Assembly (NCBI RefSeq): GCF_000219215.1
Contig: NC_015726.1
Span: 62,001 to 126,000, forward strand
DNA length: 64,000 nt
Reading direction: 5' to 3'
Source of the DNA: Cupriavidus necator N-1
Lineage (GTDB): Bacteria > Pseudomonadota > Gammaproteobacteria > Burkholderiales > Burkholderiaceae
In this document: one piece after another, positions 23,517 to 32,419 of the stretch
Numbering within the stretch: position 1 is the first letter of the stretch
How the letters are laid out: every line of letters begins with the position of its first letter
The notes under the pieces: model-generated
Database searches by the model: none
What the model was told of the DNA's origin: nothing
Seen by the model: the letters and a program-made list of their open reading frames with translations, nothing else
Made by a program: the position numbers and the translations under genes

Positions 23517-24488
23517 ATGGGCGCCATCGTCAATTGCGTGGCCTACCGGCAGGGCAAGCGGCTCAGCACGGTGGGCATGGCGGAGATCCGCACAGTGCTG
23601 GACGTGCCGGGCACCTTTGTCTGGCTGGGCTTGCATGAGCCTGACCTCGCGCTGCTGCGCCAGGCCCAGCAGGCGTTCGGCCTGCACGACCTGGCGGTGG
23701 AGGATGCGCTCGATGCGCACCAGCGCCCCAAGCTCGAGTCCTACGGCGATTCGGTCTTCGTGGTGCTCAACACGGCGCAACTGGTGGAAGATGAAGTCGT
23801 GGTCGGCGAGACCCATCTCTTTGTCGGCCCCAACTATGTGGTTTCGGTGCGCCACGGTGTCAGCAGCACCTATGCGCCCGTGCGCGAGCGCTGCGAGCAG
23901 GACCCACACGGCCTGGCCAATGGCCCGGGCTATGTGCTGTACGCGCTGATGGACTTTATCGTCGACCACTACATGCCCATCGTCACGCGCCTGGAAGACA
24001 CCTTCGAGGCGCTGGAGGAGGGCATCTTCCGCGACGAGTTCGACCGCAAGGCGATCGAGCGCCTGTACCAGATCAAGCGCCAGGTGCTGCGCCTGCGCAA
24101 TGCGGTCAGCCCGGTGGAAGACATGTGCGGCCAGCTGATCCGGCTGCACGAAGACCTGGTGCCGAAGGAGCTGCGCGCCTATTTCCGCGACATCGAAGAC
24201 CACGCCAGCCGGCTGGTGCGCACCCTCGACGTGGTGCGCGAAATGCTGACCACCGCCGTGCAGGTCAACCTGGCGCTGGTCACCGTGGGCCAGAACGAGG
24301 TGGTCAAGCGCCTGGCTGGCTGGGGCGCGATCCTGGCGATCCCGACCGTGATCTTCAGCCTGTACGGCATGAACTTCGATTTCATGCCTGAGCTGAAAGT
24401 CCCCTTCGCCTACCCGGCCGTGATCGGCGTGACCGCGGTCGCCTGCGGGGGACTGTGGCGGCGGCTGCATCGGGCCGGGTGGATCTGA
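23517..24488 (+). CDS. corA: CorA family magnesium/divalent cation channel
   Basis: A 323-residue pentameric inner-membrane channel protein. The large cytoplasmic alpha/beta and coiled-coil region (residues 1 to about 260) ends in two transmembrane helices; the pore signature YGMNF is at the end of the first, and the short acidic loop FMPELKVPF follows. It takes up Mg2+ and possibly Co2+ or Ni2+. A CGGAG site precedes the ATG. It is divergent from minC with a 231-base gap and followed by inverted repeats. Confidence 0.93.
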   Translation: MGAIVNCVAYRQGKRLSTVGMAEIRTVLDVPGTFVWLGLHEPDLALLRQAQQAFGLHDLAVEDALDAHQRPKLESYGDSVFVVLNTAQLVEDEVVVGETHLFVGPNYVVSVRHGVSSTYAPVRERCEQDPHGLANGPGYVLYALMDFIVDHYMPIVTRLEDTFEALEEGIFRDEFDRKAIERLYQIKRQVLRLRNAVSPVEDMCGQLIRLHEDLVPKELRAYFRDIEDHASRLVRTLDVVREMLTTAVQVNLALVTVGQNEVVKRLAGWGAILAIPTVIFSLYGMNFDFMPELKVPFAYPAVIGVTAVACGGLWRRLHRAGWI

Positions 24489-24568
24489 ATACCTGTTTTT
24501 ATCTGCGCGATGAATGATCGTGGCAGATATTGTGGCTGATTGATTATTCGCATGGATATTCCGGCGAT

Positions 24569-24592
24569 ACCGCGCCTGCCTACCGGCGCGGT
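24569..24592 (+). terminator. Hairpin between corA and the Sel1 gene
   Basis: ACCGCGCC and GGCGCGGT pair around an eight-base loop 80 bases after corA. A second inverted repeat TATCTGC...GCAGATA (24500-24529) lies just after the corA stop. Neither has a T-tract; together they probably define the transcript end. Confidence 0.35.
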
Positions 24593-24642
24593 GCCCTGAC
24601 TCCTACACTGGAATCAGGAAGGCGCTGTACCCGGAGTCCGCC

Positions 24643-25347
24643 ATGTCGATTGCCCGCCCCCCGATTGCCGCCTTGCTCGCCGGCGCCACCGCCACATGGC
24701 TGTTGTGCATGCAGCCGGCAGCCTCCGCACCGCAGCCGCCTGCCCCCGCGCAGGCCCAGACCCGCGACGCGGTCACCGCGTATGAAGCGGGCAACTTCGA
24801 TCAGGCCCTGCGCGGCTTTGCCGACGCGGCCCGGCAGGGCAACCGTCTGGCCCAATTCAACTACGCAATGATGCTGCTGCGCGGCGAGGGCACCGCCGCC
24901 CGCCCGCAGGAGGCGTTGGTCTGGCTGAAAAAAGCGGCCGACAGCCAGATGACGCATGCCCAGTACACCTGGGGCGACCTTTATGAGCGCGGCGAACTGG
25001 TGCCGAAGTCACTGGAGGAAGCCAACCGCTGGTATGCGCTGGCCGCACAGGGTGGGCATGTGCAGGCACAGATGGCGCTGGCGACGAATTACTTCACTGG
25101 CCGGGGCGTGCCGCGCGACTACGGACAGGCGTTCACGTGGTACAGCCGCGCGGCCAGTGCCGGCGACGGCGGTGCGCAATACATCGTCGGCAGCTTCTAC
25201 GAGCACGGCGAGCCCGGGGTGGTCGACCGGGATCTCGAGCAGGCCAAGATCTGGTATGCGCGCTCAGCCGCGCACGGCGATCCGGGCGCGCTGGCGAAGT
25301 TGCGGTCGTTGCTGGAGGAGTCGGTGCGGGGAAGGGCAGCGAGGTAG
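24643..25347 (+). CDS. Exported Sel1-like repeat protein
   Basis: A 234-residue protein with an N-terminal signal peptide (about 28 residues, cleaved near ASA) and at least four Sel1-type TPR repeats of about 36 residues, each with the A-x-x-x-L/G-x-x-Y-x-x-G pattern (AQFNYAMMLLRGEG, AQYTWGDLYERGE, AQMALATNYFTGRGV, AQYIVGSFYEHGEPG). Such solenoids mediate protein-protein contacts, often in envelope or signalling complexes. There is no enzyme domain. It is a single gene, and the partner is unknown. Confidence 0.85.
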   Translation: MSIARPPIAALLAGATATWLLCMQPAASAPQPPAPAQAQTRDAVTAYEAGNFDQALRGFADAARQGNRLAQFNYAMMLLRGEGTAARPQEALVWLKKAADSQMTHAQYTWGDLYERGELVPKSLEEANRWYALAAQGGHVQAQMALATNYFTGRGVPRDYGQAFTWYSRAASAGDGGAQYIVGSFYEHGEPGVVDRDLEQAKIWYARSAAHGDPGALAKLRSLLEESVRGRAAR

Positions 25348-25398
25348 CGCAGCGGGCTGACTGTGCCCGGAAGCGTTAACCATGTCCTCGCACGCCTG

Positions 25399-26229
25399 TC
25401 ACCTGTGTCCGCCGCCCCCGCCTTCCTCATCATGCAGATGCTCGATGATCGCCGCCACCCGGTCGCCCAGGTATTTGTTGGCCGAAATCTCCAGCGCCCG
25501 CATCATCTCCGTCTCCGCCATCACCAGCGCCAGCGGGCGGATGCGCCACAGGATCTCCACCAGCCGCGGCACGTCCTGCGGCGGCGGCAGCTTGCCAACG
25601 CCGAAGCGGTCCAGTTCGCGCACCACGGTAGCGACGATATGGTCCGATACCGCCTGGAAATGCCCGCGCGACTGGGCGATGATCTCCAGCACGTCTTCCA
25701 GCGCAAAGCCCGCCTGGGCGATCTCCGCGCCCGCGGCCAGCGCGCGCGGGCTGCGCGCGAGATAGCCCAGGCCGTCCGGTTCCAGCAGCCCCAGTGAGAT
25801 CGCCTTGGCCAGGGCCGGGCGCGAGATCGCGCGGCCGAACAGCCGCGCCAGCGCCAGGTAGGAGTAGTGCCGCGGCGTCTCGTTGGTCCACGGGCTGTTG
25901 ATGGCGGTCTCCAGCCCCAGGATCGAGCGCAGGTCGTGTCCTTCGACGATGGCCTTGAGCAGCTCGGTGATATTGGCCAGCGTGTAGCCACGCGCCAGCA
26001 GGTGGTGGATCAGCTTGAGCCGCCCCAGGTGCGCCTGCGTGTAGATGCCCACGCGCCCGCGCCGCAGCGGCGGATCAATCAGGCCGCGGTCCTGGTAGGA
26101 GCGCACGTTGCGCACCGTGGTGCCGGCCACGCGCGCCAGCTCGTCGATGGTGTATTCCGGGGCGGGCGGCGTGGTGTCGGACGCCTGGCTGGTCGGGGAC
26201 GAGGGGTGGCGGCGCCGGATCAGTGTCAT
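25399..26229 (-). CDS. MerR family transcriptional regulator
   Basis: A 276-residue regulator with an N-terminal MerR winged helix (YTIDELARVAGTTVRNVRSYQDRGLIDPP, then the dimerisation-side helix LIHHLLARGYTLANITELL). The long C-terminal region of about 190 residues lacks the cysteine cluster of metal sensors and is not a recognised GyrI or B12 domain, so the signal is unknown. The protein ends in Gly/His-rich residues (EEGGGGGH). It is divergent from the LysR gene with a 98-base gap. Confidence 0.85.
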   Translation of the reverse strand: MTLIRRRHPSSPTSQASDTTPPAPEYTIDELARVAGTTVRNVRSYQDRGLIDPPLRRGRVGIYTQAHLGRLKLIHHLLARGYTLANITELLKAIVEGHDLRSILGLETAINSPWTNETPRHYSYLALARLFGRAISRPALAKAISLGLLEPDGLGYLARSPRALAAGAEIAQAGFALEDVLEIIAQSRGHFQAVSDHIVATVVRELDRFGVGKLPPPQDVPRLVEILWRIRPLALVMAETEMMRALEISANKYLGDRVAAIIEHLHDEEGGGGGHR

Positions 26230-26327
26230 GCGAAAAATTCTAACCGAGGAATGCGGCAGGCAAAGGTGGCGGCCGGTTTTGCCGATAATGAGGGCATTGC
26301 CGCCCCACCCTCAACGGTCCGCCCTCC

Positions 26328-27272
26328 ATGCATATCCGCTGGCTCGAAGACTTCGTCTGCCTGGCCCAGGCCGGCAGCCTGGCGCGCGCCGCCGAACTGC
26401 GCAACGTGACCCCGCCCGCGTTTGGCCGGCGCATGCAAGCGCTTGAGGTCTGGGCCGGCGCTCCGCTGATCGACCGCAGCGCGTTCCCGGTGCGGCTGAC
26501 CGCCGAAGGGCGCCAGTTTCTGGAAGCCGCGCAGAGCGCCTTGCGCACGCTGGACGAGACCCGCCTGGCGCTGCGCGCCGCACACCGCGCCGACGCCAGC
26601 ACGGTCACCATCGCCACCGGCAAGACCCTGGCGCGCTCGATGGTGCCGGCGTGGCTGGCGGGCCTGCGCGAGGCGCTGCGGCACGATCCCGCGGCGGCCG
26701 GCTTCCGCACACGGCTGTCGACCTTCCCGATGCACGACGCGCTGGCCATGTTTTCCGAGGGCGATGCCGACTTCCTGCTTTGCTACAGCCCGCCGGACTT
26801 GCCGGTGATGCTGGATGACGCGCGCTACCAGTTCCACCTGGCCGGCGTGGAGCGGCTGGTGTGTGTGAGCGCCGCCGATGCGCGCGGCGCGCCGCTGCAC
26901 CGGCTGGCGACCGGCAAAGCTGCGGCGAAGCCGGTTCCGATGATCGCCTACGCCGAGACCCTGACACTTGGCCGCATGGTCAACCAGGAGATCGCGCGCC
27001 GCAAGCTGGCGCCGCGGCTGGACGTGATCGCGGTCAGCGACTTTGCCGAGTCGGTGCACGAGATGGTGCGCCAGCGCATGGGCCTGGCCTGGCTGCCGGC
27101 ACGGCTGATTGCCGACGACCTGCACGCCGGGCGCCTGGTGCGCGCCATCGGCGGCGTACGCAGCGATGATGGCGGCGACCTGGCGCTCGATATCCGCCTG
27201 TACCGCCCGCGCGCGCCGATGCGCCCGCTGGCCGAGGCCTTCTGGCAGGCGGCGGTGCGGGCACCGCGCTGA
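26328..27272 (+). CDS. LysR family transcriptional regulator
   Basis: A 314-residue LysR regulator. The helix-turn-helix is at the N-terminus (WLEDFVCLAQAGSLARAAELRNVTPPAFGRRM); the co-inducer domain occupies the rest, with SVHEMVRQRMGLAWLPARL near the end. It lies 122 bases upstream of a Bug binding protein gene on the same strand, followed by an AstE-like hydrolase gene, and may control them. LysR regulators usually sit divergent from targets, so the co-directional arrangement is slightly unusual. Confidence 0.9.
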   Translation: MHIRWLEDFVCLAQAGSLARAAELRNVTPPAFGRRMQALEVWAGAPLIDRSAFPVRLTAEGRQFLEAAQSALRTLDETRLALRAAHRADASTVTIATGKTLARSMVPAWLAGLREALRHDPAAAGFRTRLSTFPMHDALAMFSEGDADFLLCYSPPDLPVMLDDARYQFHLAGVERLVCVSAADARGAPLHRLATGKAAAKPVPMIAYAETLTLGRMVNQEIARRKLAPRLDVIAVSDFAESVHEMVRQRMGLAWLPARLIADDLHAGRLVRAIGGVRSDDGGDLALDIRLYRPRAPMRPLAEAFWQAAVRAPR

Positions 27273-27394
27273 TGCGCCTTCGGCCACCATTGCCGAATCG
27301 GCAACCCCCCTTGCCAAAGCTGCACGCCGGGCCGGTTGCGCGCTCACTACCATCGCTCCACAACAACCATTCCGGGACCCCCAGAGCCAAGACC

Positions 27395-28363
27395 ATGAAG
27401 ACCATCCTGCGCGCGGCCGCTGCCGCACTCTGCCTTGCCGCTTCCGCCGGCGCCGTTGCCTCCGCCTGGCCCGCCAAGCCGATCACGCTGGTGGTGGGCT
27501 ACACCGCCGGCGGCAGCGTCGACCTGGTGGCCCGGACCATCGCCCCGGAACTGGGCAAGCGCTTGGGCCAGAGCGTGGTGATCGAGAACCTGGGCGGCGC
27601 CGGCGGCACCATCGGCGCGGCCAAGGTGGTCAAGGCCGAGGCCGACGGCTACACCCTGCTGATGGGCTCGGGCAGTGAAGTGTCGATCGCCCGCCTGACC
27701 AACCCCGCCGTGCGTTATGACGGCGAGAAGGACCTGGCGCCGGTGACCTTCGTCGGCACCCAGCCGATGGTGCTGGTCGGCAAGCCCGGCCTGGCCGCCA
27801 GGAATGCGGCCGAGCTGATCGCGCTGGCCAAGGCCCAGCCGGGCAAGCTGGCGTATGCCTCGTCGGGCGTGGGCACGCCGCTGAACCTGGCCGGCGAGCT
27901 GATCAAGCAGCAGGGCAAGGTCAATATCACGCACGTGCCGTACAAGGGCGCGTCGGCCATGGCCACCGACCTGCTCGGCGGCCAGATCGACCTGGCGGTG
28001 ATGGTGCTGTCGTCGGCGCTGCCGCATATCCAGGCCGGCCGCGTGCAGGCCTACGGCGTGACCAACGCCAAGCGCTCGCCGGTGGCGCCGAACGTGCCCG
28101 CGCTGGCCGAGACGCCCGCGCTCAAGGGCGTCGACATGGGCGTGTGGTTCGGACTGATGGGCCCGGCCAAGCTGCCGCAAGCGGTGGTGGAGCGCCTGAA
28201 CACCGAGATGCAGGCCGTGCTGGCCATGCCGGATGTGAAGAAGAAGCTGGCAGAAGCCGGCGTGGAAGTGGCGCCGGCCAATCCGGCGCAGTTCGGCAGC
28301 TTTATCAAGCGCGAGACGGGGCGCTATCGCACCATCGTGCAGACGGCTGGCATTCACGAGTAA
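27395..28363 (+). CDS. Bug/TctC family periplasmic binding protein
   Basis: A 322-residue exported receptor with a signal peptide (about 23 residues, cleaved after VAS or nearby). Family motifs: ITLVVGYTAGGSVDLVAR, VVIENLGGAGGTIGAAK, YASSGVGTPLNL and VPYKGASAMATDLLGGQ. It binds a small carboxylate in the periplasm. As with the other Bug gene in the window there is no TctAB permease nearby. The neighbouring desuccinylase-like gene suggests, weakly, an N-acyl amino acid or similar ligand. Confidence 0.9.
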   Translation: MKTILRAAAAALCLAASAGAVASAWPAKPITLVVGYTAGGSVDLVARTIAPELGKRLGQSVVIENLGGAGGTIGAAKVVKAEADGYTLLMGSGSEVSIARLTNPAVRYDGEKDLAPVTFVGTQPMVLVGKPGLAARNAAELIALAKAQPGKLAYASSGVGTPLNLAGELIKQQGKVNITHVPYKGASAMATDLLGGQIDLAVMVLSSALPHIQAGRVQAYGVTNAKRSPVAPNVPALAETPALKGVDMGVWFGLMGPAKLPQAVVERLNTEMQAVLAMPDVKKKLAEAGVEVAPANPAQFGSFIKRETGRYRTIVQTAGIHE

Positions 28364-28473
28364 GAGCTGGAGCGGGCGGCGCTGGCAAGATCCCGCCGCC
28401 CATCCTCAACCTGATCCCCAGAACACGACCCGGCGGCACCGACCCGCCAGGCACCCTGAACGCACCGATTCCC

Positions 28474-29448
28474 ATGACCCAGCCCACCGCACCGATCGAC
28501 GCCTACCCCGTCGATGTCGCATTCCCCGACATCCGCGCCTACGCCGCCGGCAACACCCGCATCCCTTATCTGTTCACCTTCGACAGCGGCCAGCCTGGCC
28601 CGCACGTGATGGTCAACGCGCTGACCCACGGCAACGAGGTCTGCGGCGCCATCGCCGTCAAGGCGCTGCTGGACCACGGCCTGCGCCCGCGCCGCGGCCG
28701 GCTGACGCTGGCGTTTGCCAACGTTGACGCGTACCACCGCTTCGATGCCGCCAGGCCCGACGCATCGCGCTTTGTCGACCAGGATTTCAACCGCGTATGG
28801 ACCGCCAGGGTGCTGGATGACGCCAGCCTGGATTCATCGGAGCTGCGCCGCGCTCGCGCCATGCGCCCGGTGATCGATACCGTCGACCTGCTGCTGGACC
28901 TGCATTCGATGCACGAGAAAAGCCGGCCGCTGATCGTCTCCGGCCCGCTCGACAAGGGCATCGCCCTGGCGCGCGCGCTGGGCGCGCCGGCCGATGTGAT
29001 CGTCGACGAAGGCCACCCCGAAGGCCGCCGCATGCGCGACTACGATGGCTTTGGCGATGCCGCCAGCGCGCGCAATGCACTGCTGATCGAATGCGGCCAG
29101 CACTGGGAGCCCGCCGCCGTGACCGTGGCGCAGGACAGCACCGCGCGCTTCCTGCTGCATGCCGGCGTGATCGATGCAAGCGACTTGCCCGCGGGCTGGC
29201 TGCAACCGCTGCCCGCCACGCAGCGTGTGGTGCGCGTGACCGAGCCGGTGGTGGCCACCAGCATGGATTTCCGCTTTGCCGGCCCCTATACCGGGCTGGA
29301 GACCTTTACCGAGGCCGGGACCGTAATCGGCTGGCGCGACGGCGAGCCGGTAGTGACGCCGTATCCGGATTGCGTGCTGGTGATGCCGTCGCTGCGCCAG
29401 TTGCGCCCGGGCGTGACCGTGGTGCGCCTGGGCCGGCTGGAGCGCTGA
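28474..29448 (+). CDS. Succinylglutamate desuccinylase/aspartoacylase family zinc hydrolase
   Basis: A 324-residue M14-related zinc hydrolase. The zinc motif HGNE (in LTHGNEVCG, near residue 51) and the third ligand in LDLHSMHE, about 90 residues on, are present, together with the DQDFNRVW arginine-binding region. Family members remove acyl groups from N-acyl amino acids. It follows the Bug gene by 110 bases on the same strand, so import and deacylation of one substrate is a reasonable reading. It is not in an ast operon, so it is not named astE. Confidence 0.85.
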   Translation: MTQPTAPIDAYPVDVAFPDIRAYAAGNTRIPYLFTFDSGQPGPHVMVNALTHGNEVCGAIAVKALLDHGLRPRRGRLTLAFANVDAYHRFDAARPDASRFVDQDFNRVWTARVLDDASLDSSELRRARAMRPVIDTVDLLLDLHSMHEKSRPLIVSGPLDKGIALARALGAPADVIVDEGHPEGRRMRDYDGFGDAASARNALLIECGQHWEPAAVTVAQDSTARFLLHAGVIDASDLPAGWLQPLPATQRVVRVTEPVVATSMDFRFAGPYTGLETFTEAGTVIGWRDGEPVVTPYPDCVLVMPSLRQLRPGVTVVRLGRLER

Positions 29449-29539
29449 TGCGGGTACGCTGGGCCGGGCGCGGCTGCGCCCGGCAAGAGGCTGCGCAGAG
29501 CGGCATGGTCCGGCCCTCCTTCGGTTGACTGCAGACAGG

Positions 29540-30082
29540 CTAGGCCGCCGGGGCGGCCGTGCCCGCCGGCGGCGGGGGCGGCGGCAGCATGCCGGGGAAC
29601 AGCTGTTCGACCAGTTCATCCAGCTTGGACGACGGCTGCACGAAGTTGCTCAGGTTGAGCCCGCCCGCGCTGCGGTTGGCGTTATAAATGGCCTTGCCGA
29701 CACGGTCGCCGTTGCGGAACACGGTGATATCCGCGCTGTTCAGGTACGCAGTCCAGTACCAGGCGCTGCGCGCCGTGTACAGCGCCACCACCGGGCACGC
29801 CGCGATCGAGGTCTGCGCCTGCAGCACCTTCACCTCGAAATTGCGCCTCCGCAGCGATGAGAGAAAACTCTCGACAAAGTCATTGCCCGTGACCGGATTC
29901 ACCACCACGCACAGCAGCGTGCCGTTGGCGCCGTAGTTGCCCAGCGGGCCGCCGCCAGCCGGCACCTGGAACGCGACAAGGGGATCGGTGCGGTCGGGCC
30001 GGTCGACCGGGGTCACTGCCTGGTAGGTCGAGCAAGCGGTGATCAGCAGGCCAAGGCCTGCGGCCAGCAGAGTTTTGTACAT
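29540..30082 (-). CDS. Sbal_3080-like lipoprotein
   Basis: A 180-residue lipoprotein: the signal peptide ends in the lipobox LLITAC with the lipidated Cys at residue 18. The mature part (LCVVVNPV, LSSLRRRNFEVKVL, YTARSAWYWTAYLNSADITVF, GLNLSNF) resembles a family of small Gram-negative lipoproteins of unknown role. A Pro-rich tail follows. AGGA lies before the ATG. It heads no operon itself, but it is on the same strand as two small envelope genes, 139 bases downstream of the nearer one. Confidence 0.75.
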   Translation of the reverse strand: MYKTLLAAGLGLLITACSTYQAVTPVDRPDRTDPLVAFQVPAGGGPLGNYGANGTLLCVVVNPVTGNDFVESFLSSLRRRNFEVKVLQAQTSIAACPVVALYTARSAWYWTAYLNSADITVFRNGDRVGKAIYNANRSAGGLNLSNFVQPSSKLDELVEQLFPGMLPPPPPPAGTAAPAA

Positions 30083-30221
30083 GGATGTCCTGTGTGGCTG
30101 GGGCGGGCTGCCCTGCAAGACACAGTGGCCACCGCATACCTTCACACTGTAGGCGCCGGTACGCCGATCCAATCGTCCAAACAGAAGCGCAAAACGGCCG
30201 CTTCTGCGCCGGGGTGGCGGC

Positions 30222-30425
30222 TCAGCCGCCCGCGCCGCCGCCTTGCGCCAGCCGGCCCACCAGGACCAGGCAAAGCCCGGCAAGGCAGACCCCGATGACT
30301 ACGACCTGCAGCCGCGTGACGGGTCTGCCGCCAAACAGCGTCTGGCTGAGCCAGGCGGGCGAAACCACGCCGACGATGGTGGCAACCATGATCAGGATGG
30401 CTAGGACGGACAGAACGGATTGCAT
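30222..30425 (-). CDS. Small two-helix membrane protein
   Basis: A 67-residue protein with two hydrophobic helices (residues about 4-26 and 42-60) and a short polar loop with TRLQ. It ends in a Gly-rich tail. The start at 30425 has GGAG at good spacing. No family is recognised; location in the inner membrane is inferred. It lies 31 bases after the OB-fold protein gene and is probably co-transcribed with it. Confidence 0.65.
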   Translation of the reverse strand: MQSVLSVLAILIMVATIVGVVSPAWLSQTLFGGRPVTRLQVVVIGVCLAGLCLVLVGRLAQGGGAGG

Positions 30426-30456
30426 GGCGGGACTCCGGAATCTAGGACAAGCGCGA

Positions 30457-31026
30457 TCAGTTGGCGCCGCCGCGCAGCAGGCAGTCGCGCAGCAGCGGTG
30501 CGCCATCCGCCAGCCCGGCGCCGTTGCATTCCAGCGCGACCTTCTGGCCGCGCCGCACCATGGTGGCTCGGGCTTCCACCTCGCACACCCGCCCTGCCGG
30601 GCCGCAGATCTGGCGTTGCAGCAGCAGTGCGCGCACATTCACGCCGGGATCGTTGGTGCGGATATCGACAAAGACCTGGTTGCCCTCGCGGCGAATGCCG
30701 CTGGCGACGCCTTCGACGATCAGGTACTGGCCCAGGTAGCGGGTGTCGGCTTCCTTGGGGTTGCCGCGGTAGTCATTCAGCAGCGTGTCGGCCTGGAGCT
30801 GCGGCAGCCGGTCCGCGGGGCGCTCCGGGTCGATGCTGATCGGGTCGAGCGTGCCATCGCGCGGCACCCCGCGCACGACGCTTGCCGGCACCGCGCTGGC
30901 TTCGGCCTGCGCCTCGGGTGCGGCACCGCCGACATCGTCGCGGCGGTCATTGCCGGCAAACCACAACATGCCAAGGACAGCCACGGCGACGATGGCAATA
31001 AGGATTTGCTGGGTACGGTTCAACAT
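30457..31026 (-). CDS. Membrane-anchored OB-fold (tRNA_anti-like) protein
   Basis: A 189-residue protein with one N-terminal transmembrane segment (about residues 9-25) and a periplasmic domain. The segment LLNDYRGNPKEADTRYLGQYLIVEGVASGIRR matches the start of OB-fold tRNA_anti-like domains found in envelope proteins. Three or four cysteines (ICGPAGRVCE, LECNGAG, RDCLLRG) could form disulfides. It has AGGA before the start at 31026. Function unknown; it pairs with the following two-helix protein. Confidence 0.7.
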   Translation of the reverse strand: MLNRTQQILIAIVAVAVLGMLWFAGNDRRDDVGGAAPEAQAEASAVPASVVRGVPRDGTLDPISIDPERPADRLPQLQADTLLNDYRGNPKEADTRYLGQYLIVEGVASGIRREGNQVFVDIRTNDPGVNVRALLLQRQICGPAGRVCEVEARATMVRRGQKVALECNGAGLADGAPLLRDCLLRGGAN

Positions 31027-31067
31027 CGGAAGGTCCTGCGTCAGTGAATGCGGAAGGCGGAACGGGA

Positions 31068-32312
31068 TTATGCGCCCTGCCTGCCGCAAAAGCGCTCAAT
31101 CGCCGCCACGGCATGGTCGACGCCGCGCTCGGCGGCCATCGCGCGGCCCAGCGTGGCGGCCCGTTCGCGCGTGGCCGATTGCTCCGCGAAGGCGATCATC
31201 GACGCCAGCCGCGGCGCGTCGATCTTGTGCCCGGCGACATAGCGCGGCGCCACGCCCAGTGCCGCCAGCCGGCCCGCCCAGAAAAACTGGTCGCCCGCAA
31301 ACGGCAGCACGATCGATGGGGCGCCCGCTGCCACGGCTGCATGCGTGGTGCCCGCACCGCCATGATGGATTGCCGCCGACACGCGCGGCAACAGCCAGTC
31401 ATGCGGGGTGGCGCCTACCACGTGGAAGCTGGATGGCAACGCCGCCACGTCGATGCCGCTCCAGCCCGGATAGAACAGCGCGCGCCGGCCATCGACCGCC
31501 TGCACCAGCGCCGTCACCACCTTGTCCCGGTCAAAGCCCGCCATGCTGCCAAAGCCGATATACAGCGGCGCCTCGCCGGCCGCCAGGAAGTCGCGCAGCG
31601 GCGCGTCCGGTTGCCAGTCCGGCTGCGGCGGCATGGTCCACGCGCCGCTCACCAGCCAGTCGTCATGCCAGTCATGCGGACGCGGCACCAGCTGCGGCGA
31701 GATCGCGTACAGCGTCGGAAAGTCCGCCCACATCGCCTTGCGCGCTGACGCGCCGAACAGCCTGGAGCGCGCAGCATTGGTCGCGGTACGGAACATGCGC
31801 CACAGCACGAAGTTGATCACGTGGTGGCTGGCGCGATTAGCCCACCCCGGCATCCTGAACGGCGGGAGCAGCGCGGACGGAAAGGCCCGCGTCGGCGAGA
31901 TCGGGAACATGCCCGCGCCGATCACCGGCTTGCCCAACTGCTCGCCCACCGACAGCGCCACATACGCCGTCAGCCCCGAGAACACGATGCCATCGGCAGC
32001 GCGCGCGGCTTCCGCCAGTTGTGCCATCCATGCCTCGGTGTTGTCCTCGGCAATGCGCGCGAATGCCCGCGTGGCCTCGGCGACGTTGCCGCCTTCGGTC
32101 ATCAGCTTGTGCAGCGCGCCGCCGGGAGCCAGCGTCTGCTGGATATCGCCCGCCATCGGCGCAAAGGCCAGGCCGTGCTCTGCCGCGAGCGTGGCTGCCG
32201 AGCGTTCGCCCAGCATCAGCACGTCGTGGCCGGCGGCGCGCAGGCCGAGGCCCAGCGCGACCATGGGGCGGCAGTCGCCCTGGGTACCGAAGGTGATGAG
32301 GGTCAGGCGCAT
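31068..32312 (-). CDS. Glycosyltransferase of the MGT/UGT type (GT1)
   Basis: A 414-residue glycosyltransferase of the two-domain GT-B fold. The N-terminal domain begins RLTLITFGTQGDCRPM, with the glycine loop and catalytic-region residues of this family; the nucleotide-sugar motif is IHHGGAGTTHAAVAAGAPSI followed by LPFAGDQFFWA, near residue 320. Relatives glycosylate sterols, macrolides, rhamnolipid precursors or flavonoids. No lipid or polyketide genes are adjacent, so the acceptor is unknown. Transcribed alone, ending 41 bases before the start of the OB-fold gene. Confidence 0.88.
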   Translation of the reverse strand: MRLTLITFGTQGDCRPMVALGLGLRAAGHDVLMLGERSAATLAAEHGLAFAPMAGDIQQTLAPGGALHKLMTEGGNVAEATRAFARIAEDNTEAWMAQLAEAARAADGIVFSGLTAYVALSVGEQLGKPVIGAGMFPISPTRAFPSALLPPFRMPGWANRASHHVINFVLWRMFRTATNAARSRLFGASARKAMWADFPTLYAISPQLVPRPHDWHDDWLVSGAWTMPPQPDWQPDAPLRDFLAAGEAPLYIGFGSMAGFDRDKVVTALVQAVDGRRALFYPGWSGIDVAALPSSFHVVGATPHDWLLPRVSAAIHHGGAGTTHAAVAAGAPSIVLPFAGDQFFWAGRLAALGVAPRYVAGHKIDAPRLASMIAFAEQSATRERAATLGRAMAAERGVDHAVAAIERFCGRQGA

Positions 32313-32419
32313 GGCGGGAGAGGCGCCGAAGGGCCCGGCGCCGGCATGTCAGCGAGTAGCCTGCAGTTTACTTGTACCGGCGCCTTCCGCGCCGCGACAT
32401 GGGGCCGCGGCTGCGGGTA

